Assembly: GCA_949358305.1 (NCBI GenBank)
Contig: OX442314.1
Span: forward strand, 35,025,608 to 35,089,607
Direction: 5' to 3'
DNA length: 64,000 nucleotides
DNA from: Strigamia acuminata
Lineage: Eukaryota; Arthropoda; Chilopoda; Geophilomorpha; Linotaeniidae
The position numbers and the translations under genes were made by a program. The notes beneath the pieces are model-generated. The model saw nothing but the letters and a program-made list of their open reading frames with translations. It was not told the origin of the DNA and did no database searches. The first letter of the stretch is position 1; each line of letters begins with the position of its first letter. Shown one piece after another: positions 10,975 to 21,145 of this stretch.

Positions 10975-11992
10975 AAACGACGCGCCAGAGCCCGACACGC
11001 GCCATCTCTTCGTTCACCTCACCAATGAGATACTGAAGATCGGGAAAGCTGCTGAAATTCCCCAAATGAATTATCACAGACTGGTCGAATATGAGCCACG
11101 GCTTAACCGCAAAAAGAAGGGACTGCAATATATTGAGGGCCAAATCCGAATCCGAACGGATGTACTTCTTCAGTTGTTCGTCGCTCGAATGACACAGCAG
11201 GAAGTAAACGATGTGAAAAGAATGATCGAAATCGACAATACTCCACAGTCTGTCGATCATTAGAGGTCGGTGTTCGGCCGGCGTCGATCGCCAGAAATAC
11301 GCCACCGCTAAATCGTGATCGTACGAAGTCATGAATTCGAGTAGGTTATCGTCATCTAAATACGATAAATTGAAAGGTTCGCTCAGGTATTTTCGAACGA
11401 TTACTGAAAATGTTAGATCCATGTTTGCCGCTTGCCCAGGTTCTCCTTTCACCGAGCCATCCGGTTCCGGCAAAGCGAAAATTTGTTCCTTCAAGCAGAA
11501 ATTGCTCGCCAAGTTGTACAGGCTGCCGTTTTGCCTCAAATTCTGCTCGTTTAGCAGCAGATTAAACGTCTTTTCTCGATCGATCGTTCCGTACATGGTC
11601 CAAGCGATGTTGTTAACGTAGTCGCCCGAAGTAGTGTCGTCACACCGAGTGAATCTATTAAGATAAATCGCCCAGTCGTTTATTTGCACGCCCACAGCCT
11701 CGATGACGTAGACCAAGTCCGGTTTGAGTGCGGCTGGAATTTGAATTTTGTTCGCTTCTTTCGACACGGACTCCTCGATTTCGAGCCAGTTTTCTTCATT
11801 AAACTGTCTGAACTCGTATCTTTTCGTGAAATAAGCAGTTATCTTGGATTTGACGTGTTCCTGGCTCCAAAGGGAAGTGGCGGCGCTCACCAGTGCAAGT
11901 TTCAGTAAACTGGGACATGATTTGGAATATTCGGTCGTGGTTAGTCTGATGTGGTCACACACAGACGTCACTTTTGCTTCTAGGTTGTCCAT
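10975..11992 (-). pseudogene. Family U copy 1, 3'-truncated
   Basis: This copy starts at the ATG at 11990-11992 and stays open for about 339 codons. It matches the intact copy at 32872-34287 throughout (for example TSVCDHIRLTTT, TIDREKTF, LNEQNLRQNGSLYNLA, AYFWRSTPAEHRPLMIDRLW). Homology stops after GLWRVV, inside the coding sequence, so roughly the last 130 residues are missing. The break joins directly to the 5' leader of elongin C copy A (bases 10961-10974), and the Copia element later landed in that joint. The family is unknown to me. The sequence looks helical and cytosolic, with no signal peptide or membrane segment. A truncated protein running into Copia DNA is possible but unlikely to be useful. 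Confidence 0.75.
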
Positions 11993-11999
11993 GTTTGTC

Positions 12000-14104
12000 G
12001 AGGCACTTCAGTATCCAACCTGCATGAAAAGAAATTTGTAGTTTCAATACGAGAAATTAATATGAAAAATTCACTTCCTGTGTCGTAAACATTAAAAACA
12101 TTAAAACATCAAAAAGTGTTACTTGTTTTCTTTTAGTGTTTGTGTTTGTGGCAATGTGTGCGAATCGGTATAAATCTGATGTATTATACAATTAAGGCTT
12201 TATACCTGGTCAGCAGAACAACAACACGGTGCAACACTGTGCTAAACATTTGAATTTGGTTACGAGGAAACTGGCAGCAATGATCACGTCATCGTAACGT
12301 GATGTTATTTTAGTATTTTAGTCTCATCAACGTTTTCACATTGTTTTACGTGACACATCTTCTTTTGATATCTCGTGCGACATCTCATTCGGAATCACCA
12401 CTAATGGCCTAGTTTTTGGGCAAAAATAATGATTCTGGCCAAAAATAAAATAATTTTGGCCTCAGAATAAATTTTTTGGACCTAAATTTGAATTTTTGGT
12501 CACCCCCTGGAGAGGCCAATGGCTCACGTCGTTTAGTCAAAACATAATCGCTTACAAAATCTAATTGGGTACAATACTAAAAATTACAAAATCATAATTT
12601 ACATGTCAAGAAGTTTAGCTTCTACCGTGTGTAGTCTTAAGCACTCGTTGCTATTTTATTTATTTATTTATTCTCTAAAAGTGATAAATTAATTGTCCTA
12701 CCGTCTTAACTTGTAAAAGATCTAAACTTTGCCATCCACTTTGTAATTCCTTCTCGGCTAATTGGTGTTGCCTGTGTCCTGCATCGTTCAGAACAAAACG
12801 AGACACCAATTTATGTTATTTTATCGAGAATCAGAATTATTCTTATTTAATCACTTCATTTTATACTGTTTTGTTACACCATCTGTGGTTACACTTCCCA
12901 GTTCACTCCTGTTGTTTCGATTACGCAGCTTAATTTAATCTGTACAGTTCCAGCCGACTTATCAACTGAAATTAAAAGGTTTTTTTTTTAGGTAGAAATT
13001 AAAATTTTGAGGTGGAAATAAATTCTGTAATGGAAATTAAAATTCTGGGGTGGAAATAGCCCACATGCGATTTCCATCCCATCTGGGGTGGAAATAGCCA
13101 GTCCATTCTTTTTAATTGAAGAAATTGTCTAAATATATTAAAATGTATTATCCAGAGTAATAACCTACCGTATAATTCGATTTTTAGGCCCTCAGAATGA
13201 TCAGGGGTCGTTTTCTCGATGTTTTGAACATCGTGAGATCGTTTCTGTTCACGTTGTGCGATCTCTGGATCGCCATAACCTGTTGGGAAAGAAAGTTCAA
13301 ATTTGTGTTATATTAGGAATCGAAATTACTTACTGTTTGGGATTATTTAATGCCCTCTTTCGGTTTCCGACACTGCTGATTCGATTTGACCTCACCTAAG
13401 GCATTTTCGAAGCCAATTTTTCCCTGATTTGTCTGTTATCGCAATTCATGTCCGCCATTTAAACTGTTGAGAGTGTTGCCCATTGTCATTGGCCAGAAAT
13501 ATAAATTCTAACTTAATTTTTGTTATGAAATTAGTTGTATTATTATTATTGAACTAAAATTATTAAACCATTTTTTGTGTGTAAATAACAATATTTATCA
13601 ATGATTTTCTTGCTATTGCGATAACGCATTGCTGATTGTTCTCACTCTGGATTGGCTGAGCTTAACTATCCCGAAAATAGAATATTTCATCAAAACCTTT
13701 TTGAGGTGTTTTCCCCACATTGCTTATTTTGTAATTTGTCTTTTTGTGTGACGCTGATCACTACGTCAGCACCCCCTATCTTAATAAATTCGCTAACAAG
13801 ATGGCTGTATGACGCAAGAAGTTCCAGAAACACAATATAGTTTGTCATTCATTTTTCGCTTTTCGCCCATAATTGGAGTGTTTTAACAGAACCCTACTTA
13901 CAATCTGGACTTCGATTTTCATAAGTTAAATATTGAAATTTTTCGAGTGTTTCAGGTGTTTGTGTTTTGTGTGCAAGTATTTTAGAAAAAAGAGAGTAAA
14001 TTTTATTCAGAATTCGATGTGATAATAAAAAGAAATATAGTTAATACATTTGGACTTAGTTTATAAATGTTTAAAAGTTAACTTTGAATTTTGTTTTTAT
14101 CATT
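12000..14104. other. Intergenic: family U 5' flank, then elongin C 3' flank
   Basis: About 12000-12260 matches (reversed) the upstream regions of the family U copies at 32550-32870 and 40480-40803. Between 12360 and 13100 there are short repeated phrases (GGCCAAAAATAA-like units, and GGGGTGGAAATAGCC twice near 13045-13095). From about 13910 the sequence matches the 3' flank of elongin C copy A. No exon is supported. Confidence 0.55.
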
Positions 14105-14458
14105 TCAGCAGTCGAAAAAGTCGGCTCCCATAAGCATTTCAACACAAGTTGCGAGATTGTGTGACACCTCGAAGATGCCGCTGCCTTGGTATCGAGCTTT
14201 GTACTCCAAATATCGGCAAACTGTTTCAAGCACTGGACCTGAAATTAACGGAAAAGTCGCATCGTTCGTTTCATTTTCAGCGTACGGGGTCGGTCCATTG
14301 AACATGGCTTTAAGGGTCCGGGAAAGATACGCGTGTTGGCGTTTGATTATAAATTCCTGTCCATCCGATGCAATTAATTTGACGTACATCGAGTCGGGTC
14401 CTTCGCAGCCTCTACAAACCATCTCACTTTTTGGATCGGTTGAAGTTGAATCCGCCAT
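14105..14458 (-). CDS. ELOC: Elongin C, copy B
   Basis: The intronless 117-residue frame is collinear with copies A and C and carries the elongin C hallmarks (GCEGPDSMYVKLIASDG, ENETND, a short hydrophobic C-terminus ending ADFFDC). It differs in having an extra two residues (ST) near the N-terminus, R for G in the GGCEGP motif, and loss of five residues (QPPNF) in the loop before FEVSHNL. That loop lies near the C-terminal helices that face elongin partners in the known fold, so binding could be altered. A TATA-like element lies about 120 bases upstream on the minus strand and an AATAAA lies downstream. Whether it is expressed cannot be told from sequence. Confidence 0.8.
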   Translation of the reverse strand: MADSTSTDPKSEMVCRGCEGPDSMYVKLIASDGQEFIIKRQHAYLSRTLKAMFNGPTPYAENETNDATFPLISGPVLETVCRYLEYKARYQGSGIFEVSHNLATCVEMLMGADFFDC

Positions 14459-14574
14459 TTTGATTGCCAATTAAATATCACTTGATACGACTTCTCTAAT
14501 TGTAAGCAAGAGATGCTGGAGACGATACAGGATGACTTGGGAAGTAGAATTAATTTTATTGTGGTAACATAGGG

Positions 14575-14583
14575 ATTTATATA
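14575..14583 (-). promoter_or_regulatory. TATA-like element of elongin C copy B
   Basis: On the minus strand this reads TATATAAAT inside a block (GGGTATATAAATCCCTATG) that is nearly identical to the upstream of copy C. Conservation between paralogues and a position about 120 bases before the ATG suggest a core promoter. Confidence 0.45.
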
Positions 14584-14992
14584 CCCAAATACACTGTAAC
14601 GTTCTATGGACGTTTTGTACACTTGTTCGCAACGTTTAATGGACGTTAATAGAACGGAGGAAATGTTTGATGGTTTGACTTCTAAATATCACGTACGTGA
14701 CGGAATAATGGTATCTTAAAATTCCTTCCTGACACACATTGAGCGTGATTGGCAGATTGCACAAAGGTGTGATTTAAGGTTTACTGATGAATGAAAAATA
14801 AAGATGACTTTTTTTTTCATACTTTAATAGCAGTTTGTGTTTTCATTTTTTTGGTACGAGTAGTCAAAATGACGTCACTCACAGCGCTCGCAACTCGCAG
14901 ATCTTGCTTTTGTCGAATCATCATCATCATCGTCATTTTTCTTATTACAGTTATTTATTTATTTATTGTTCAACAAATCAATTTCGACATTT

Positions 14993-17029
14993 TTAATCAA
15001 CCGGTTGATAAGTTTCATTTATTTCTCGAATTTCTTCTTCACTCAAACCGTGCGGTTTTAACCTCATCCTGTCGACGTTCAACTGGCCCAGATCGAGCGT
15101 TCTGAGTGCGTGGGGATCGATGAAATAATGAAACAGGAAACTCCTGACGCAAAAACTCGCGTCGTGGGCATCGAGGAAACAAAGGCCGAAAAACTTTTCC
15201 ATTATCGGCTGATAACTGAACTTGCTGAAGACCGCAAACATTTTGTAAGCAACGCAACGACAAAGTTGCCTGAACACCGTTCCGTCGTCCGCCGAAACAT
15301 TTTCCTCAGTAAGAAGTTGCAATAAATCCGCATCCAGCTTGCCAGCTTCAAAACTATCAATAATCTGCGACATTTTGTCAAAACTAGTCAACACCGTTCT
15401 CAGTTTGTCACCGTTCAACGTCAACAACGCCGTCATGATGTCCGCATCTTCGCCGAACCAAGGCGTCAGCGCGGACAAACTCTGTTCTAAGTCGGATGCA
15501 AGCGCGGGACTCATTCCTTCGGAAGCAACGCTGGGATTAAGCCAATTGAGGAATCTGTCGATAGACTTGGATTCGTCAGCAATGTCCGTAAAGTGTTCGA
15601 TGAGAACCGATTTCTTCAGCTTCTTCATTTCGTCCGCGTTTGAGAAAGCAAAAGCGAGAAATCGGTCGAGTCTCGCCCACGCGCTCTCGTCCGGTTTGTC
15701 TTTGTCGTCGCCGAGAATAGTGCGACAGATGTAGAAGGCAAAGTACGAACAATGCGTCTTAAAGGTCGCCATTTCTTCCCTGCTCGTAATATATTTCTTC
15801 GCCACCAACTCGAAGAAATCCCAACGGAAATCTTTCATGTCGTAAAAGAACTCGCCGGCAGATTTGCACAAAATCCTCCGTCGACGTTTGACACTCAAAT
15901 CGTGAAGCAAGATATGGACGTTGTCCATATCTTGCGCCTTGCACGCCATGTACAAGAGAGACCAATGCTTTTGGCCGTATTCGCATCTCTTAAGTTCGGC
16001 GGGAGCATTTCTCCAGAAACGAAACAAACATTCTTTCGTCGCGGAACTAAGCTTATGAGAATTGGTGCAAATCATGTCGGAAAAGTCCTCTCCCGACGCG
16101 ATCACGTCCAGAATGCGGCTCAACGTGGGCGCGAACGACTCCACGTCCGCAAAATGCGTGAGCAAAGGTACGAGACATCTCAATCCGTGGACCGAATACA
16201 AAAGAGCCCTCAATTGTTGTTCGTCCATTTCGGCAAGCAGAAAGTTTGTCGTGCCGGTCTCGAAAGTGCAGAAACAATCGTCGCTGTGATCCTTGTGATG
16301 GTCAATCAAGCTTTTCAATGCACTTTCGCTCTCGAGCATCTCGCTTCTTTCGGTCGGCGTCATGAGCTTCCAGAAGTACTCGACGGCGCATTGGTTTTTG
16401 TGTTCGATCGATATTAAAAACATTTCTTTTTTTTCGTTGAAAGTCAAAGTGGAAATGCTTTGAGTCGTCACCCTTTTCCAATATGAATACATCATGTCTT
16501 TCAAGTTTGATTCCTTTTTCCTGTCGAAACGTATTTTCAAAATGTCGGTATGTTCGTTCCAAATATCATCGATGACGTCGACGACGCAACACACGATGGC
16601 GACGTCGAATCTGGATTTGATTTTTAAACTTTGCAGTTGTGCAATAACTCGCGCGCTCTTTGCCACGTCTAATTGACCGTGTATTGTCCACCGTGTACAT
16701 TGGATGATGGATTCCACAAATTTTCCCCTCACATAGTTGACGCCGGTGAAAGTAAACACTTCGTTGATGAAGAATTTGAGCAAATCCCACAACTGCTTTC
16801 CGACGTGTTTAACCAACGAGTTGAGCATTGGTTTTAAATTGACGGGAATGATCAAAGCATCCACTCGATTGCAAACTGATGTTTCAAAGTCGAACCATTC
16901 TTTCTTGTGCTTGTCAGCAGTCATTTTCTTGCATTTAATCTGAATGATGGTGTTGTATTTCCACAGCAGAACCGACGTGTTTACTAATGAAATGTGTTTT
17001 AGACTCGGTAAATCTAAAATGGTTCTCAT
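14993..17029 (-). CDS. Uncharacterised 678-aa protein, distant family U relative
   Basis: This long intact frame has no recognisable catalytic or binding domain. It is a divergent paralogue of family U: PSLKHISLVNTSVLLWKY aligns with PSLLKLALVSAATSLW, IPVNLKPMLNSLVKHVG with IPAALKPDLVYVIEAVG, WTIHGQLDVAK with WTMYGTIDREK, and VEYFWKLMTPTERSEML with AYFWRSTPAEHRPLM. It is about 200 residues longer than the 471-aa copy, and the VEYFW-like phrase recurs as LFRFWRNAPAELKRCEY, so it may hold repeated helical units. There is no signal peptide or membrane span. The N-terminus is uncertain: the first Met gives the best match to family U, but an upstream exon is possible. Function unknown; likely lineage-restricted. 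Confidence 0.7.
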   Translation of the reverse strand: MRTILDLPSLKHISLVNTSVLLWKYNTIIQIKCKKMTADKHKKEWFDFETSVCNRVDALIIPVNLKPMLNSLVKHVGKQLWDLLKFFINEVFTFTGVNYVRGKFVESIIQCTRWTIHGQLDVAKSARVIAQLQSLKIKSRFDVAIVCCVVDVIDDIWNEHTDILKIRFDRKKESNLKDMMYSYWKRVTTQSISTLTFNEKKEMFLISIEHKNQCAVEYFWKLMTPTERSEMLESESALKSLIDHHKDHSDDCFCTFETGTTNFLLAEMDEQQLRALLYSVHGLRCLVPLLTHFADVESFAPTLSRILDVIASGEDFSDMICTNSHKLSSATKECLFRFWRNAPAELKRCEYGQKHWSLLYMACKAQDMDNVHILLHDLSVKRRRRILCKSAGEFFYDMKDFRWDFFELVAKKYITSREEMATFKTHCSYFAFYICRTILGDDKDKPDESAWARLDRFLAFAFSNADEMKKLKKSVLIEHFTDIADESKSIDRFLNWLNPSVASEGMSPALASDLEQSLSALTPWFGEDADIMTALLTLNGDKLRTVLTSFDKMSQIIDSFEAGKLDADLLQLLTEENVSADDGTVFRQLCRCVAYKMFAVFSKFSYQPIMEKFFGLCFLDAHDASFCVRSFLFHYFIDPHALRTLDLGQLNVDRMRLKPHGLSEEEIREINETYQPVD

Positions 17030-18525
17030 GGTTTCACATTTCGATGTGGTTTTCGCTATTTATTCAATTCTAGAAAACAAATCCAAAAATAAAATCGCTA
17101 ATTTCATGCAAGATAATGCCATAATTTAAAAAATGTAATGATATACCGTAATTTAGGAAATTCCAAATGGAGTTGCTTCATTCCGACCTCTTGTTCTATT
17201 GCTGCAGTGAAGAGTTGTAACAGATTTATTGTTTAATTGTAAAACAGCAATATTTATTATTACTTGACAATAAATTAAGAATGATATCGTCGTAAACAAT
17301 CCAAAACTAACAATGGACGATAAGCGGCCAATTAGACGTGGCAAAAATCGCAACTGCAAAGTTTGGAAATTAAATCGAGGTTCGAGGTCACATTTTGATT
17401 TATTAATTTATTTTTTGGAAATTTCAATAATTTCAATAATTTCAATATTTAACTTATGAAAATCGCCGGGCATTTCCCTAAGAAACAGCCCCCTGAAACT
17501 TCCCTGCAGTTCCAATGTGCACAGAGATTCCTGTCAGTCTAAGCCGACTGCATGGGTGATTCTGTCCGTTTAAAATTAAATTATCACTTTTTTGGCTAAA
17601 AAATAACACAAAAGAATTCAAAATAATAAAATACAAGTTTAGTGAAATAAATTAAACTGTGAAAAGTATTTTTAAAAAAATCATCTTTATTTTTCATTCA
17701 TCATTAAACATTAAATCACACCTTTGTGTAATCTGCCAATCACGCTCAATATGTACCCCAGAAGCGCCATTGAGTGGTCTGAACTGTCACTACGCATTAT
17801 TGGAGTTGATAGATTCAACAATTTTCAACAAACGGAACTTTAAAGAGAATTTTGCATTTATTCAACAGATGGAGCCACTGTAGCAAACCTGGTGGCAGTT
17901 TAATGAGTTTCAGCATTTACTGCATCAAAAATTAAACATTCCATAATGGTGCTGCAAAATAAAAATTTTTGTGGCATATAATAGACCCTTTGTTCACCCG
18001 TTGTTGCAGTAACTATTTTTGAAAATTATAACAGAAGCAAAAATTTAGAAAATAAAAAATTCTAAGCATCAAGTTCAGAAACTACAAAAAGAGACGAAAC
18101 CAAGCAAAAATGTTTCACGATTAAATTTGTCTGGAATTTATTGAGCACAATATAATTGCTACAACTGCGCCAACTAGCGACAAATTATGACATCAGTGCC
18201 TGTTATGATTAATAATATGATTAATAATCATTAATCCTAATAAACATGTAAATGATCGCATATATTTATTGTGACTGAAATAATATTATACAATATATTG
18301 ACAACTGACAATATATGCAAAAATGTAAAAAGACAATATTGATAGAACACGAGCAATTCAGAAAGAACATTACGAAAAGACATGATAGAACATTCGGTGA
18401 AAAGCGAAATTATTATCGTACGAGTTGTAACTTTGACTAACGCCTGGAGATTAAAAGCAACATTTATCTATTGAAATCAATTCGTGCGTCACTAATGGAG
18501 ATCTGACGTTGCCAATACCTCAAGC
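17030..18525. other. Intergenic with dispersed repeat fragments
   Basis: No gene is recognised. About 17440-17500 repeats the elongin C 3'-flank phrase CAATATTTAACTTATG. About 17535-17745 closely matches 36185-36340 upstream of elongin C copy C, and its end resembles the region upstream of copy B. These are shared pieces of the elongin C duplications or of a mobile sequence riding with them. Confidence 0.5.
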
Positions 18526-19810
18526 ATGTCAGAGGATTCCGACGATTCCGACGATTCCAACGTCCGTATATTAACCCAAAAAGGACTAGAATTCACCTTG
18601 CATCTTTACCGGGTAAAGTGACAACCCACGAAGAGTGTGTAAAACCCAAAAGTAAATCTACTAATTATCTTTTGTTTCACTTTTTCAGCAAATTGTATCT
18701 AAAAATGATGGAAATTTATTTATCAGTCCACTCAGCATTAGTGTGGCACTAGCTATGACTCTAGCGGGCGCCAAAGAAAACACTGCAAAACAGATGAAAG
18801 ATGTGCTCAAGTTGGGATCATCATTTACCACCGATTCAGCCATTCACGAAGCATTCCATGAAGTTCTTGATTCTCTTCTGGACTCGCAGGATTCTGCCAT
18901 CAAATTACACATTGCTAATCGCATGTACGTCCACAACGATGCAAACATTTTGGCACACTTCAGAGGCGTGTTGGAAAAACATTACAATACTTCATCGACT
19001 GTCGTTAATTTCGCTTCGGACGCTGAAAAAATTCGATTCGAGATTAATAAGTGGGTGGAAAAAGAAACCAAAACGAAAATCAAAAATTTGATTCCACCAG
19101 GAATACTGGATGGCCTTACACGTTTGGTTTTGGTGAACGCGATCTACTTCAAAGGCAATTGGCAGGAGCAATTTGAACCTGATCAGACGAAAGCTCATAA
19201 TTTCTACGTAGATGTTAACAAGGCAGTAATGACGGATTTCATGCACATAAGGTCCTTCTTTAAATACAGGGAGGACGATACTCGAGACTGTAGAATAATC
19301 GAATTACCATATTTGGGAGAAACCTTTAGCATGTTAGTTATCCTTCCATATGGCATTAATGGGTTAAAGGCATTGGAAGAAACGCTTACCGTTTCAGAAT
19401 TGGAAAGTTTAATACGTGGTGGGGCCTACACAAAAGTAAATTTGACATTTCCGAAATTTAAAATAGAATCCTCATTATCTCTCAAAGATATTTTGAGTAG
19501 TATGGGCATGAGTGATCTATTCAATAAAAACAAGGCGAATTTATCGGGAATTACGGGCAAGAAAGATTTGTTCGTTTCTGCCGTTTTACACGGCGCTTTT
19601 CTTGAAGTGAACGAGGAAGGAAGCGAGGCGGCCGCAGCAACGTTTATGGCTGCGGCAGCTCGCGGATACGACGAAACGCCTGAATTTCGAGCGGACCATC
19701 CTTTCCTTCTATTCATCAAAGATACTCGAAGTGGCGCTGTCGTGTTCTGGGGACGGCTGATTAATCCCAACCCGGGCGCAGCTGTGCAAGAAGTGCAAGC
19801 CTCATTGTAA
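18526..19810 (+). CDS. Serpin, intracellular type, two exons
   Basis: Serpins trap serine or cysteine proteases by a suicide conformational change. I join exon 1 (18526-18612, ending CGG before GTAAAG) to exon 2 (18689-19810, after TTTTTCAG), both phase 0, giving 402 aa. Exon 1 encodes an acidic SEDSDDSDDS start and helix A (KGLEFTLHLYR). Exon 2 continues with GNLFISPLSISVALAMTLAGA, LVNAIYFKGNW, and the C-terminal DHPFLLFIKD and VVFWGRL signatures. The hinge EEGSEAAAAT is canonical for inhibitory serpins. Counting from the P15 Gly places Arg at P1 (in AAAARGYDE), predicting trypsin-like targets. There is no signal peptide, so it is probably intracellular unless another first exon exists. A frameshifted relative is at 37756-38686. 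Confidence 0.85.
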
Positions 19811-20123
19811 ATATTCATTAAGTTGCCACTTGTTGAAACTATAATGAACAATTAAATAGTTGAAAAATATTGAAGCTAGTCACAAATTGTATAAATTATT
19901 GTATAAAAAAATTTTTGTTTTATATTAACACAATTTCAAAACTCACAATCAATCACCTTCACATCATGGGTTTAGATGAAAATCCAAATATTACTTTTCT
20001 GGAAAACTGATCATGTAAACAAACCAGTTCTCCAGGAAAGAGATTTATTTATGGAGACCAGGCACTTAATCGGGTCCGCGCCAATTCCTTAAATCGCCGC
20101 CGATCAAATGAAAATATCTATAA

Positions 20124-20437
20124 GTCCGTGCACGGTATCTTGATGCTAAATTCGTACTGCGCATCCCATTTTGCGCAGACGATTTTCTAATTCCAGTTGT
20201 TATATGGCAGTATTAAGCCTAATATTAGGCCTAATAATGCTAAAATAAAGTAAATAAACAACAATAAACTCATAATTAAAAGTAATTTACAACGTAATAC
20301 CAAAAATATTTTTGTTTATTTACCTTATTTTCGCATTATTAGGCTTAATATTGTCATATAACAACTGGAATTAGAAAATCGTCTGCGCAAAATGGGATGC
20401 GCAGTACGAATTTAGCATCAAGATACCGTGCGCGGAC
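20124..20437. mobile_element. Foldback element, about 314 bp
   Basis: Two long inverted arms (about 20124-20258 and 20318-20437) flank a short AT-rich centre. The outer ends read GTCCGTGCACGGTATCTTGA and TCAAGATACCGTGCGCGGAC. There is no coding capacity. The size and long arms fit a non-autonomous foldback or MITE, and I cannot assign a superfamily. An obvious target duplication was not seen. Confidence 0.75.
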
Positions 20438-20607
20438 TGTAGTACTCGTGAGTAGCACCGTTGTGTTTTGTCTGACTTGTTACATCGCCGATGGTGCCAA
20501 AGCAGTCTATTTATTATTAGTAGTACAGTACGTGTGATTATACTGCATGGTGAGGTGATAACCCAATAGCAACTGTGTGATTGCGAGCATTTTGCACCGT
20601 GCGATGG

Positions 20608-20976
20608 ATGTAATCTCGGCGGAGTGAGATGAAACGTAGTTCTACGTAGTGAGTCGAATGATAGCCGAGTATCATTCTAACGATGTATATCGGAGGAGTC
20701 ACAGGAGATGGCGCACCTGTCCGGGTCACGTCAGTCTTAAGAAGCTAAACAACTATCTGAAAAAATTAGATGGGAAAAAACGTAGAAGAAACTTGGAGTG
20801 CACAGGCCAAAATACAGCGATGAGATCGCTGAGCGCAGTCGCACTGCCAAAAACAAAATCGGGTGGGAGTAGGTGGGTCCTGTGACTCCTCCGATATACA
20901 TCGTTAGAATGATACTCGGCTATCATTCGACTCACTACGTAGAACTACGTTTCATCTCACTCCGCCGAGATTACAT
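20608..20976. mobile_element. Palindromic element sharing sequence with DIRS ends
   Basis: Perfect or near-perfect 99-bp inverted arms lie at 20608-20706 and 20878-20976, around a 171-bp centre. The arms contain GGAGGAGTCACAGGAG. Just inside the left arm is a block (GGCGCACCTGTCCGGGTCACGTCAG) that also occurs, inverted, just inside the right end of the neighbouring DIRS element near 25223-25250. It is therefore probably an internally deleted relative of that DIRS element. Confidence 0.65.
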
Positions 20977-21145
20977 TCTAACTCTGTAATCTCCGGAGTC
21001 CCAGGAGACTTTAGAGCAATAGTTGTTTAGGAAAAAACAAAAAACAAAAAACCCAACTCCGGAGAGTGTGGCATCGCAGTAATAATTTTTTAAAAGGTAA
21101 GAAAAAACAAACCAAAAATAAAAAAAAAATCAAAAGTCACGAATA

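Noticed and set aside
14993-15325. Plus-strand and alternative minus frames overlapping the 678-codon gene
   Set aside because: They are shadows of a long open frame with clear similarity to family U.
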